DNA of 64,000 nucleotides from Arthrobacter sp. Y81 (GTDB taxonomy: Bacteria; Actinomycetota; Actinomycetes; Actinomycetales; Micrococcaceae). A program made the position numbers and the translations under genes. The notes under the pieces were generated by a model. That model did no database searches. It saw nothing but the letters and a program-made list of their open reading frames with translations, and was not told the origin of the DNA. Below, piece by piece: positions 1-8,608 of this stretch. The stretch lies in the NCBI RefSeq assembly GCF_002929335.1, contig NZ_PJIL01000012.1, forward strand, positions 1-64,000. The letters run 5' to 3'. Numbering within the stretch: the first letter of the stretch is position 1; every line of letters begins with the position of its first letter.

Positions 1-59
1 GCCTGCCCCTGATAGGTGCGTTGCTGTCCCTTCGTAAGTCGAACTCGGCTGGCATTCCA

Positions 60-790
60 GAAGAATGAACTCAACGAATACCCACACCGGACCTACGACG
101 CCGACCGTAAACTCCTGGGCCAGGGCCTGGCGTCCGTCACATCCGGGTTCTGCGGCGGCATACTGGTCACCGGCGCCACCGCACGCACCTTGGTGCACAC
201 CGCTCCGGAGGCCGGCCCCGGCTCGCACCGTGACGCACGCCCTGATGCTGCAGGGGGTGGTGTACCTGGCCACCAGCCCGGTCTCGCGGATCCCGCTCGT
301 CGCCCTCGCCGGTGGTCACGCCGCCCATATGGTCTCCACCACCACCCTGCGCAGCGTCATCGCCTAGACGCCTGCCGGTCGTGTCCTTCGTCTCGGCCCT
401 GATCGCCGCCTCCTTCGACCTAATCGGGGCAGCGGCGACAGGCATCGCCGTAGCGTCCTTCTCGCCGTGTTCCGGCTCGACGGGGCCCTGTTCTTCGCCG
501 CGGCCGAACGCGTCCTGGACCGGGTCAGCGCTATCCGCAACGTCGATGTCGTTATCATCCGCATGTCACAGCTCCAGGTCCTGGAACGCTACAGCGGTCA
601 GAGTCATCACCGACATCGTCAACGCCCTCGAACGCGGCATCACCGCGTTGATCAAAGGCATCCAGGACGCCGCCCGGCCCTGCTCACCCGGGTGGGAGTG
701 CTGGAATCTCTGCGCCGCCACAAACACCCCTTCGCAAAATTGCAGCCCGGAGGGACCGGCACCCAACCGGTCCCGATGTTCAAGGCGCAA
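60..790 (+). pseudogene. SulP-family anion transporter, decayed C-terminal half
   Basis: Pieces of one SulP (SLC26-like) transporter are readable in order but in alternating frames. First comes a transmembrane stretch with LLGQGLASV and GGILVTGATARTLV, then HALMLQGVVYLATSPVSRIP, then VSALIAASFDLIGAAATGIA. A STAS domain follows, with FRLDGALFFAAAERVLDRV and VDVVIIRMSQLQVL, then ITDIVNALERGITALIKGIQ and LLTRVGVLESLRRHKHPFA. At least four frameshifts are needed to join them and the N-terminal half is absent at the window edge side, so the gene is dead. The intact family moves sulfate, bicarbonate or related anions across the membrane. It lies outside the ICE, in the left flank. Confidence 0.8.
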
Positions 791-1547
791 AACATAGAAG
801 CACCGTCCGTGCCCGCCCCCAGAACCCTCAACAGGCCGAGGCTCCCGGACCGCAGGGGTCGGCGCGTACCAGCCCGCATGGATCCTGGAAACGAGGAGCT
901 GAGCCAGATCGTGAATATTACCGGTGAATGGATCCGCCGCAGGGTCGGGATCTGGGAACGCCGCATTGCCGATACCGAGTCCGTCGCTGACATGGCTACC
1001 GGGCCGGCCCGGAGACCCTTCTACATGCCGAGATCGAAGCCGCGAATCTGGACTTGGTCGTCGTTGCTGAGCGGCGCGACGGTAGTGTCACTTGTTGGTG
1101 GCTCGGTTCGGTTCAGCCGGTACCGCTTCGGGGGTCGCAGCGTCTGCCCTCCTTTACGTGCAGCAGTTCAGGCAGCCACCCATAGATCACGTGCGAATAC
1201 ATGGTGAATGAGCCAGCGCCGCAAAGGCTGCGTTCCTTGAGCGGGTCCTGAGTCTAACTGCGGCGCGATACGCACCGATGTCGATCTAATGTTCCCTGCT
1301 GCATCGTCATGTCCGATGCCCTGAGAGACCGCATGGAAGAACGAGGGTACGAAGAACCAAGCTGGATGGAACGAGTTTTAGCGTGGGCAATCAAAACCAC
1401 ATGCAAAGAACTCATCAGCCAAAGGAGCAGTCCGCGCCGGGCAAAATTCTTGCGCCCACAGCATTGCCTGAAGCGGCGCCATCGGCGCACGAACACAGGC
1501 CATCCCTAGGACAGCTGTGCGGAGTCATCCCAATCTTCAGCGGTGCC
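791..1547. other. No recognisable gene
   Basis: No reading frame here has a ribosome binding site, credible length or family motif. A stretch around 870-1100 reads like a worn coding fragment (NEELSQIVNITGEWIRRRVG), but I cannot assign it. The stretch probably belongs to the same decayed flank as the SulP remnant. Confidence 0.5.
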
Positions 1548-1745
1548 TTCTGGTCCCCAATCATCGCTGGGCGGTCCCTGCACGCAACCCGCGCGCTCCG
1601 CGCCGGGCATTCCCCCACGAATTCTTCCTCGGCGCTCCCCCGTCGCTTATTTCCTCGCAAGAATTCTCTCCTCCTGCCCGGTCCCCCGGGTTGCCCTCCG
1701 GTCCCTTGTACCCAGCGGTGATCTCCTCTACCAAAAGGCCCCACA
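1548..1745. repeat. Structured dispersed repeat, copy A
   Basis: This stretch is clearly similar to 11888-12062 (copy B). The best conserved core is the loop GGCGCTCC(C/T)CCGTCGCTTA and the following TTTCCTC. In copy A it is enclosed by an 8-bp stem, GAATTCTT (1619-1626) with AAGAATTC (1659-1666). A second small hairpin, GCGCG-CTC-CGCGC, lies at 1591-1603, and GCAACCC (1584-1590) can pair with GGGTTGC (about 1688-1694). In copy B the stem bases differ but still pair, which suggests a conserved RNA or DNA fold rather than a coding region. Function is unknown. Confidence 0.6.
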
Positions 1746-2099
1746 AAAGCAGGCGGCCAAAACCTGTTCACCGAATCGGAAAAGCCAAGGACTGAGAGAA
1801 CGCTCATGTCGTCATGTCCAAAGCCCTGCAACCAGCCAAAGGAAAAGTCTGGGGGAACAACCAAACAAGGACTGCCCCGGAAGAAGAGTCCGGATCCCAC
1901 ACACCTTCACTTTGTCGACGGACCATGCGCCGGCCACAGCTACGCCATGAGAGGTGGCCGCTGACAGGAACGTCCCACGAAAACCGACGATCTAGGCGCG
2001 AAGTCATGTCCTCTGAAACAGAGAACTTCATGAACTAGTAAAGGCCCAGCCAGGAGGAGGGGATCACAATGCAGGCCGAAGAGCCGCCCGTGCACAAAC
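1746..2099. other. No recognisable gene
   Basis: Short open frames exist on both strands, but none has a convincing start signal, family motif or support from its neighbours. I see no repeat other than the palindrome that begins at 2100. Confidence 0.45.
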
Positions 2100-2118
2100 G
2101 TGTGCACAATGCGCACAC
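2100..2118. promoter_or_regulatory. GTGTGCACA palindrome, outer copy
   Basis: GTGTGCACA-A-TGCGCACAC is a near-perfect 9+1+9 palindrome with one mismatch. It matches the perfect palindrome at 3996-4014 and the longer one at 59709-59739, and all three continue outward as ACACCC or ACACCCC. This copy lies outside the inferred left end of the ICE, so it could belong to a second, older element or be a host site. Confidence 0.4.
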
Positions 2119-2441
2119 CCCCTTTGGCCGGACAAACACGCGATGATCGCCCTCTGCCTGGCTCGCAGCAAGCAGCTATCCGAGGAAGCTCCTCGAAGAA
2201 AATTCGGCTTGGTCATGTCGTCACCACAACTCTTGGACATGAATGAGTGAGGACCAACAACTGGCCACCGGAACACCAAGAAAGGACGGCACATCACCCT
2301 AGATTCCAGCAGGCGGAAGGCCCACAGGCCAGGACCCTGACCCCGCCACCCAAACAACCGAATAGGCGACCGCAGCGCCAGGCACAAACCGCGGACAGCG
2401 TCAGAGGGACCCGAGGAGGGTCAATGTCCACACATTAAAGC

Positions 2442-2460
2442 AAAAACCCTCTGACGAGGG
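2442..2460 (-). terminator. Displaced tRNA-Leu terminator
   Basis: Read on the minus strand this is CCCTC-GTCA-GAGGG followed by five T, a short rho-independent terminator. It follows a copy of the tRNA-Leu 3' end by only a few bases. That is where the terminator of the tRNA gene would have been before the element inserted between them. Confidence 0.65.
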
Positions 2461-2466
2461 GTCATG

Positions 2467-2491
2467 CTGTGCCCAAGGTGGGACTCGAACC
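2467..2491. other. Left attachment site core (att)
   Basis: CTGTGCCCAAGGTGGGACTC and the next bases CGAACC repeat the 3' end of the tRNA-Leu gene at 59775-59799 with 24 of 25 bases identical; the single difference is A at 2475 against G at 59783. The tRNA copy at the right end is complete, whereas here only the T-arm and acceptor end remain. This is the usual outcome when a tyrosine integrase inserts an element into a tRNA 3' end. Confidence 0.75.
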
Positions 2492-2576
2492 GGACTCCAG
2501 CCCTTACAAATCCGCCAATCCCCTGAAAACATCGCCAATCCGGCCCAGTCCGGCACCGGTACGACCCAGTCCGAAG

Positions 2577-3977
2577 TGTTATGTCTCGGGACATGGGTGA
2601 CAGTTTTGTTTCAGGTCAACCGTGACAGTTCAGGGGTTCTTGGTGGTGACACTTTTGCCGATCTGATTGGTGGATGAGTGGAGTTGAGCCTATTGATCCT
2701 CGTGTCCGTTTAGCGATCTCGCAGTGGCCGGAAGATCCGCCGCGTGGTGCCGTGACATCGTTCTGTAGCGAGCATGGCATCTCCCGTAAGACGTTTTACG
2801 TGTTGCTCGGCCGAGCCCGGGCCGAGGGCCCGGCCGCGGCGTTGGAACCGCGGTCCCGCCGGCCGCGCACGAGCCCGTCCAGGATCAGTGATGAGACCAA
2901 GGAGCAGGCACTGCGGGTGCGGGCGGCGTTGGAGCGCTCGGGCCTGGACCACGGACCGATCAGCGTGTTCGAGAAGATGAAATCCATGGGCCTGGAACCG
3001 GTGCCCTCGGTTGCGTCGCTGGCCAGAATCTTCCGACAAAGCGGTGTCGCGAGGCTGGAACCGCGGAAGAAGCCCCGGGCCGCATACCGCCGGTTCGTTT
3101 ACCCGGCCCCGAACTGTCTGTGGCAACTGGACGCGACCGAGTACGTCCTCACCGGCGGCCGTAAATGCGTGATCTTCCAACTCATCGATGACCACTCCCG
3201 CTTCGCGGTCGCCTCCCACGTCGCCGCCGGGGAAACATCCGAAGCCGCGATCGCGGTAGTGAAGAAGGGCATCACCACGCACGGGGTGCCCCAGAAACCG
3301 CTCACGGACAACGGGGCCGCGTTGAACCCTTCACGGCGAGGCCGCCAAGGCCAGCTCCTCACGTACGTCACCTCCCTGGGGATCGAGGCGATCACCGGTA
3401 AACCGTACAAGCCAACCACACAGGGCAAGAACGAACGCTTCCACCGGACCCTGTTCCGTTTCCTGGACAAACAACCCCTCGCCGGGAGCCTTGAACAGCT
3501 TCAGGAACAGGTCGACGCGTTCGATCAGCTCTACAACACCGAACGCCCGCACCAGGGCCTGCCCGGACGGATCACCCCGCAACAAGCATGGGACGCCACA
3601 CCGGCCGCCGAGCCACCCCACCCGAAACCCGTTGCCGCCCTCACCCAGGACGGCACCCACGGCAGCGGCCAGGCCACCCGCATCGCCTACCCCAACGGCA
3701 GAGTCACGATCAACAGCGTGGTCTACATGATCGGCAAACCCTACGCCCGGCAATGCATCCACGCGCTCTGGGACCCCGAGACAATCCAGTTCTTCGATGA
3801 CCAGGGCACCCACATCACGTCCTACCCCCGTCCACAGGCCGGGACCAAAACAGTCGGAAACGGCAAGCCCCCCGGATTCACGGCGAAACAACCCCAACCG
3901 TCACCAATGTCCTGATACACGAAATGCCACCAATGTCCTGATACAGATCCGTCACCCATGTCCTGAGACATCACAGC
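2577..3977 (+). mobile_element. IS481-family insertion sequence
   Basis: The element has terminal inverted repeats of about 25 bp (2577-2601 and 3951-3975, 23 of 25 matching; the core is TGTCTCGGGACATGGGTGAC against TGTCTCAGGACATGGGTGAC) around one transposase gene. A 12-bp direct repeat, CCCAGTCCGAAG, abuts it at 2565-2576 and 3978-3989, so the insertion keeps its target duplication and is probably recent. It split the left arm of the ICE: removing it brings the palindrome at 3996 to 91 bp from the att core. Confidence 0.85.
2674..3915 (+). CDS. IS481-family transposase
   Basis: A 413-residue DDE transposase that cuts and joins the ends of its own IS. The N-terminus carries a helix-turn-helix (about residues 15-60, SFCSEHGISRKTFYVLLGRA). 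The central rve integrase core starts near residue 140, with the first Asp in WQLDATEYVL, the second in LTDNGAALN and the Glu in TTQGKNERFHRTL. The C-terminal YNTERPHQGLPGRITPQQAW is typical of IS481. The start at 2674 follows the left inverted repeat closely. The frame is intact and fills the element, so the IS may be active. Confidence 0.9.
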   Translation: MSGVEPIDPRVRLAISQWPEDPPRGAVTSFCSEHGISRKTFYVLLGRARAEGPAAALEPRSRRPRTSPSRISDETKEQALRVRAALERSGLDHGPISVFEKMKSMGLEPVPSVASLARIFRQSGVARLEPRKKPRAAYRRFVYPAPNCLWQLDATEYVLTGGRKCVIFQLIDDHSRFAVASHVAAGETSEAAIAVVKKGITTHGVPQKPLTDNGAALNPSRRGRQGQLLTYVTSLGIEAITGKPYKPTTQGKNERFHRTLFRFLDKQPLAGSLEQLQEQVDAFDQLYNTERPHQGLPGRITPQQAWDATPAAEPPHPKPVAALTQDGTHGSGQATRIAYPNGRVTINSVVYMIGKPYARQCIHALWDPETIQFFDDQGTHITSYPRPQAGTKTVGNGKPPGFTAKQPQPSPMS

Positions 3978-3995
3978 CCCAGTCCGAAGCCCAAA

Positions 3996-4014
3996 GTGTG
4001 CACATTGTGCACAC
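3996..4014. promoter_or_regulatory. GTGTGCACA palindrome, left arm
   Basis: GTGTGCACA-T-TGTGCACAC is a perfect 9+1+9 palindrome. The same half-site forms the inverted repeat at 59709-59739 beside the other end of the ICE. Without the IS481 insertion this site would lie 91 bp inside the att core. Position and sequence suggest an arm-type site for the integrase or excisionase, or an operator for a regulator of excision. Confidence 0.5.
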
Positions 4015-4546
4015 CCTTTTTTGTCTACTTCGGCGACCCCAACCGGGCTGCTAAGACGGCCGTCCGGGCAGGGCGCGATTCCGCTCGAACACGATGAGCA
4101 GGGGTCCGGAAGCGAGCACCCGAATAAGCACCGCACTACCCCGGCGGGCCTCCTGCTGGAATCAACGAGCTTCATGATGTCGGGCTCCTCCTCTCCGAAC
4201 ATCTCGTGGAGAAACGAACAGCGACCTGCACGACCAACCGAGATGCCGGCCCCAGGAATGAGCACGGACCACCACCGCCGCAGTCGAGCCGACCGCAACG
4301 GCCGCCTCTTCCCCGGCCAAGACGTGCTCGACTGCCTGGCGGCTGACAACTGATAGCCGACGTTACGTATAGTAAGCCTGGCTGATAGTTGCCAACGCCT
4401 CTTAATTCAGTCTAGCTCGTACCTTACCCGGCGTCATCTTCAGGCCAGGTAGCAGAGAACGTACAGCCTGATCTTGGAGCCATTCATGGGGTCGTGCCGG
4501 CCCCGGTCCGGCACGCCCACCAACGCGCCGTCGCGTATTCGACTGT
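4015..4546. other. No recognisable gene
   Basis: Open frames on both strands here have no clear ribosome binding site and no family motif. This may be the non-coding left arm of the ICE plus the upstream region of the resolvase. Confidence 0.4.
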
Positions 4547-4578
4547 TGTCCGATAGGAGTCTGAAACTCAGACTGACA
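4547..4578. promoter_or_regulatory. Possible resolvase binding site
   Basis: A 32-bp stretch begins with TGTC and ends with TGACA. It contains the inverted repeat AGTCTGA-AAC-TCAGACT (about 4558-4574), 22 bp before the resolvase start. TGTC...GACA ends at about this spacing are the usual form of Tn3-type res subsites. It could equally be an operator through which the resolvase represses itself. Confidence 0.35.
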
Positions 4579-4599
4579 GGACGAGGGTTGGAGGTACCG

Positions 4600-5163
4600 G
4601 TGGTCGGACAGCGGATCGGGTACGTGCGGGTAAGCACGCTGGACCAAAACGAGAAACGCCAGCTCGAAGGCCAGGTCCTGGACCGGCTATTCACAGACAA
4701 AGCCTCCGGCAGGGACACAGCCAGGCCGCAGCTGGCTGAAATGCTGCGGTTCGCCCGCGACGGGGACACCCTCGTCGTGCACAGCATGGACCGCCTCGCC
4801 CGCAACCTCGATGACCTGCGTGCCCTCGTGCAGGACTTGACCCGTAAAGGCGTGCGGGTGGAGTTCCTCAAAGAGAGCCTGGTCTTCACCGGCGAGGACT
4901 CCCCCATGGCCAACCTCATGCTCTCCGTCATGGGAGCCTTCGCCGAATTCGAACGCTCCCTCATCAGGGAACGCCAGGAAGGCATCGCCCTGGCCAAACA
5001 GCGCGGCGCTTACAAAGGACGGAAAAAGACCCTCACGCCGGATCGGGCCGCCGAGCTAATCTCACGCGCCGGCAGCGGTGTTCCGAAATCCGTCCTTGCC
5101 CGTGACTACGGCATCAGCCGGGAAACCGCCTACCAATACCTGCGCCACGCCACGCTTGCGTAA
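4600..5163 (+). CDS. Serine recombinase (Tn3-type resolvase)
   Basis: A 187-residue small serine recombinase. The N-terminal catalytic domain opens with GQRIGYVRVSTLDQN, where the Ser after RV is the nucleophile. DGDTLVVHSMDRLARNLDDL carries the conserved active-site Arg region, and FAEFERSLIRERQEGIALAK forms the long dimer helix. A C-terminal HTH (SVLARDYGISRETAYQYLRH) binds DNA. The GTG start at 4600 is preceded by GGAGG at a good distance. Such proteins resolve cointegrates or invert segments. No cognate Tn3 transposase is visible, so it may be a remnant of a lost transposon or serve the element itself. Confidence 0.88.
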   Translation: MVGQRIGYVRVSTLDQNEKRQLEGQVLDRLFTDKASGRDTARPQLAEMLRFARDGDTLVVHSMDRLARNLDDLRALVQDLTRKGVRVEFLKESLVFTGEDSPMANLMLSVMGAFAEFERSLIRERQEGIALAKQRGAYKGRKKTLTPDRAAELISRAGSGVPKSVLARDYGISRETAYQYLRHATLA

Positions 5164-5197
5164 AAGCCCTCCCCCGCAAATGCGGGCATCGGCCGGA

Positions 5198-5932
5198 TTA
5201 CTCGTCGTCGTTGAAGATGGGTCGCTCCGCGACGAAGTTATCCGTCATCTTGAAGCTGCTAGTCGTGGTTGTGGACGAGACGGGGGCACGTTCAGACATC
5301 TTCTTGAGAGCCTGCGCCATCGTCTTCAACTGGCCGCGGACTGACGTGCTAGAAAAACTATGCGTTGAGTGCAGCATTACATCGACGTGGAGTTCAAAGT
5401 CATCCCGATACTTAAGTCCGTTCAGGTCCTCGTACTTAAGTGTGACAACAACTTCGTCTGGAGTTGGGTTCAAATTTTTCAGTCGATCGCTTCCAGCAAC
5501 TGATCCTCCGAACCACCACGTGTTGCGGAGTTCCTGCCTTGGGCTTAGGACGCCGATAGTTCTGGAGTATCGCTGTTGGATACTACTGGCACCCCTATCC
5601 TTGTCCAGATCACCGGTAACGATATCTCGATCGAATGATACGGATAGATTTCTCGCAACTGTCGCACCGTCATTGCGGATAACAAGGTCTGCGCTCGTAT
5701 CACTTTCGGTTGCGAGCTGAAACTCCGCGACAACAACGGGACGGCTACGATCAGCGCTATCCCGCGCGGAAGCTCGAAGGGCATTGATAGCGACGATTCC
5801 GGTGGCAATGGCTGCCATCGCGGAGAGTCCGTCTCCATGATCATTGATCCAGATGAAAGCAGGAGAGAGCGCTAAGGCAACGAGCCCACAGACAACCGAA
5901 CCTCCCACAAGCACCTTGTCTCGGTTCTTCAT
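5198..5932 (-). CDS. Membrane protein with C-terminal beta domain
   Basis: A 244-residue protein of unknown function. Two hydrophobic segments near the N-terminus (VLVGGSVVCGLVALALSPAF and MAAIATGIVAINAL) anchor a soluble part. That part starts with RPVVVAEFQLATES and contains ADLVIRNDGATVARNLSVSF, the look of an immunoglobulin-like beta sandwich. A closely similar pattern, LIIVNHGSASAKNIKLTLTV, occurs in the interrupted gene at 6455-7135, so the two share a domain. The start at 5932 has GGAG seven bases upstream. The gene points away from the resolvase and stands alone. Confidence 0.6.
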   Translation of the reverse strand: MKNRDKVLVGGSVVCGLVALALSPAFIWINDHGDGLSAMAAIATGIVAINALRASARDSADRSRPVVVAEFQLATESDTSADLVIRNDGATVARNLSVSFDRDIVTGDLDKDRGASSIQQRYSRTIGVLSPRQELRNTWWFGGSVAGSDRLKNLNPTPDEVVVTLKYEDLNGLKYRDDFELHVDVMLHSTHSFSSTSVRGQLKTMAQALKKMSERAPVSSTTTTSSFKMTDNFVAERPIFNDDE

Positions 5933-6004
5933 GCGGCACTCCATATATCTCTTAACCGGGCCCCGCTTCGGGAAGACAGGACCTGGTCAATGTTCAACCA
6001 GGCG

Positions 6005-6283
6005 TCAGGAACGGAATTCGTATGCTGGCAGGGCGTAGCTGTCGTGCTTGTTGTGGACCGTGGGGTACAGCTCCTGGCCCCGGATTTCGTACGCAGGCAG
6101 GGCGTACCTGTCCCGCTTGTTGTGGACCGTCGGGTACAGCTCCTGGCCCCGGATTTCGTATGCTGGCAGGGCGTAGCTGTCGTGCTTGTTGTGGACCGTG
6201 GGGTACAGCTCCTGGCCCCGGACTTCGTACGCAGGCAGGGCGTAGCTGTCCCGCTTGTTGTGGACCGTTGGGTAAGCCTTCAT
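6005..6283 (-). CDS. Tandem-repeat microprotein (23-residue repeats)
   Basis: A 92-residue protein made almost wholly of one repeat: Met-Lys-Ala, then three full copies and one partial copy of a 23-residue unit whose core is YPTVHNK(R/H)DSYALPAYE and RGQEL. In DNA the unit is 69 bp (6206-6274, 6137-6205, 6068-6136, partial 6008-6067), and copies differ by only a few bases, so the array is young or is being homogenised. Short beta-rich repeats of the type PxYEIRG occur in small actinobacterial proteins of unknown role, as far as I recall. The Shine-Dalgarno is weak (AAAGAA). Other frames are also open across the array, so expression is not certain. Confidence 0.5.
   Translation of the reverse strand: MKAYPTVHNKRDSYALPAYEVRGQELYPTVHNKHDSYALPAYEIRGQELYPTVHNKRDRYALPAYEIRGQELYPTVHNKHDSYALPAYEFRS
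6008..6274. repeat. 69-bp tandem repeat array, about 3.9 copies
   Basis: Successive 69-bp units are nearly identical. The phase matches 23 codons of the minus-strand microprotein gene. Alternate units resemble each other more than their direct neighbours do (His-Asp against Arg-Asp variants), which suggests that a two-unit block was duplicated. Confidence 0.85.
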
Positions 6284-6454
6284 GAAGTTCTTTCATCCGT
6301 TTGCAGGTTCTAGAGGAGCCCTTCCTGAGCTCCTATAGAAGACATTAGGGGCTGATGGACTGAAATGGGCTCAAGCGCGATACTAGGGCTTCTCACTGGC
6401 AATGCAGGCGATCACGGCTGGCCATCGATTCTGTGGCTCTTATTACCGGGAGAC

Positions 6455-7135
6455 ATGGCTGACGAGGCGAACCGGGCCAACCATCCCGTCGTTAGTGCCG
6501 CACTTCAGAAGACGGAGCCCACCGCTCCCCCGCTCGACGAGTTGGATAGGGATCCGCTGGCATTCGTGGCCCATTGGGTGGAGTACGCGTCCACCAGTAG
6601 CGTTGGCTAAACCTGGATAGCACTACTAGCCCTGGCCCTAAGTAGTGCCGCTTTTGCTGGCCAGTTCTTCACGGGCCGTAAGGCTGATCTGAGCGTGCGC
6701 TTCGCGAAGACGTCGGACTACAAGTACAGGGCGGATCGTCTGATCATCGTGAACCACGGCTCGGCAAGCGCCAAGAACATTAAACTGACCCTCACAGTTG
6801 AGCTTGAGGCCGTTGCTTCGAAAGTCCGCGATGGCGTTGTCCACGTCCCGGGGCAGGAGGCCGGCAAACAACAATGGAAGCCCTGGCGGGAGCTGGACCC
6901 GTTCCCGATTCCCCTACTTGCGCCAGGTGCGTCATTCCATCTGCCAGTGCGTGTTATCGGAAACCAGCTGGGTGAGGCAGCCTTTGCGCACGCCAAATTG
7001 AAATGGCGGGACAAGCGCCTCTTGGCCCAATCATGGGAATCGACGGTCAGCTCAACTGGCCCACCCTTGGGAGGGCCCAGCCTTGAAAACCTTGAAGCTG
7101 AGCGGCAAGCGAGATTGAGGGGCCTCATGCCATGA
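6455..7135 (+). pseudogene. Membrane protein gene with in-frame TAA
   Basis: A frame starting ATG at 6455 (GGGAGAC upstream) encodes MADEANRANHPVVSAALQKT and continues to VEYASTSSVG, where a TAA stands at 6608-6610. The same frame then continues without a break: a hydrophobic segment WIALLALALSSAAFAGQFF, then a beta-domain pattern LIIVNHGSASAKNIKLTLTV, ending at 7135. This is best read as one gene with a nonsense mutation. The alternative is two separate products, but no start with a ribosome binding site follows the stop. The next gene begins at 7132 with an ATGA overlap, so the two formed an operon. Confidence 0.6.
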
Positions 7136-7545
7136 GCGCGGAAATGATGCGCTGAGTCATCAGGGCCCTAACAGCCCTGGGTTTCATCCTTCCGGCAATT
7201 GGTATCGCGCACACATTCGCAACCGTGATTCGAAAGCGGCAGGCCCAGGATCGGGCGAAAGCGCTCAAAACGGAAATTGACGCAGAGTACAACGGGCTGG
7301 AGGAGGAAGCAAAGGCGAACGGCACATTTATAAGCCTCCGGGAGGCCAAGGTTGCGGACTACCGCTCCAGAAACCTTCCCTTCCCCACGTACGGCTACGC
7401 TAACCGCCTGGTTGAGCAGACCCTCTACGGCAATGTTGGAGGACGCCTCTCCGTGGCCAAAAAAGCCTTGATATTCGTGTTCGGCGGCGCCCTATGCGCC
7501 ACCATGGCCAGCATTTGGTCCGCCTGGATCCCCGCCGGGAGCTAA
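7132..7545 (+). pseudogene. Small membrane protein gene with in-frame TGA
   Basis: The ATG at 7132 overlaps the stop of the previous gene. After seven codons (MSAEMMR) a TGA stands at 7153-7155. The frame then continues for 130 codons: a hydrophobic stretch ALTALGFILPAIGIAHTFAT, a basic and acidic coiled region, and a second membrane segment KALIFVFGGALCATMASIW. Function is unknown. The stop would prevent synthesis unless translation restarts at the GTG at 7225, which would lose the first membrane segment. It is the second consecutive gene with a single in-frame stop. Confidence 0.55.
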
Positions 7546-7554
7546 ACTGCTCAG

Positions 7555-8196
7555 ATGTTCTGGGGACTTAACGGGGATCAGTGGCTCCAACTGTGGAGCG
7601 GGACCGTAGGCGCGTTCGTGGCTGCGGTCATAGGCGGCGTAGTAGCGCTGGTGGTGGTGAACTTGGCCAATAGGCACCAGTCCCGTATTTCCGCCCACCA
7701 GCTCCGGCAACAGGCCGCGGACGTCTCCCGGTCCCGGGAAAACCAGGTGATTGCAGACCTCGTTGTGGCATGCCACGACATGCGGGCCGCTGTTCTCGTC
7801 AGCGACGCCGAGCTTGAGGCCGTGCGACGGAGGATGCACGCGTGCTTGGTGACCGGGAAACTGGAATCCAGCGATCCGACTCCGTTCAAGGTGATCATGG
7901 GCTGGCCGCACTGGATAATGAACGCGGGCAACAACGCCCGCCAATCCCCTAAGAGTGAGCAACGAGTCAAGTGGCATTCGGATTTTCTGGAGCGGGTCGG
8001 CAAGTTTGCACGCGCCGTGGAAGCGTGGCCCAATGCCACCCCTGACGAACGGACCGCCATCGTCGAAGAATTGAGGCTGAGTCCCGGCGGAATTGTCATG
8101 ATCCCCGCGGATCCCATCCCGCCCGGACAGCGCGCCCAGGATGACCGCGGACCGTTCAGCAATTCACCTGCCGGACCCGACACGGACCGAGCTTAA
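7555..8196 (+). CDS. Hypothetical single-pass membrane protein
   Basis: A 213-residue protein of unknown function. One N-terminal membrane segment (VGAFVAAVIGGVVALVVVNL, about residues 18-37) is followed by a charged, probably helical soluble domain (RHQSRISAHQLRQQAADVSR, then VIADLVVACHDMRAAVLVSD). It begins nine bases after the preceding frame and probably belongs to the same transcription unit as the two interrupted genes. Its plan, one or two membrane segments then a cytoplasmic domain, matches the neighbouring genes. The C-terminal tail rich in Pro and Asp looks disordered. Confidence 0.6.
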   Translation: MFWGLNGDQWLQLWSGTVGAFVAAVIGGVVALVVVNLANRHQSRISAHQLRQQAADVSRSRENQVIADLVVACHDMRAAVLVSDAELEAVRRRMHACLVTGKLESSDPTPFKVIMGWPHWIMNAGNNARQSPKSEQRVKWHSDFLERVGKFARAVEAWPNATPDERTAIVEELRLSPGGIVMIPADPIPPGQRAQDDRGPFSNSPAGPDTDRA

Positions 8197-8608
8197 GCCG
8201 CCAGTCCGCCCTTGGGCTTGATCGACTGGGCAGGAGCAGCGGTCGTGACTTCGGGAGTTAGTGTAAGGACCGCGGTGAGCTAGGTTCTGGACCTGCCCGG
8301 TCCAGGGCTCTGCGCCTAGATGCGTCCCTCTGCTTCGCAGAGGTTCGGGGAGACGGTTTACCAGCATCTGCGACACACCGACCTGGAGTGAACCGCTCCC
8401 CTGCCGGCGCCGTCGTGGTGCTATGGCCGATGCGGCGTTGACGGAACGTCCATTATCGGCGTTCGAGTTGGACTCCCAATGGATGCGCGAATCACGCATC
8501 CAAAGCCGGAAACTGGCGCGCCCGAACCCGGAGCACCGCACCATCGGGAGCAGTGTCCTGTCTACTCTACGGCCGGCGCATATGGACGGATATTGCCGGT
8601 AGGCACGA
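8197..8608. other. No recognisable gene
   Basis: I see no supported coding region, RNA or repeat in this stretch. Confidence 0.4.

Noticed and set aside
1619..1694. Structured repeat as an integron attC site
   Set aside because: The outer pair GCAACCC/GGGTTGC recalls attC ends, but no integron integrase is present and the inner fold and conserved loop do not fit attC.
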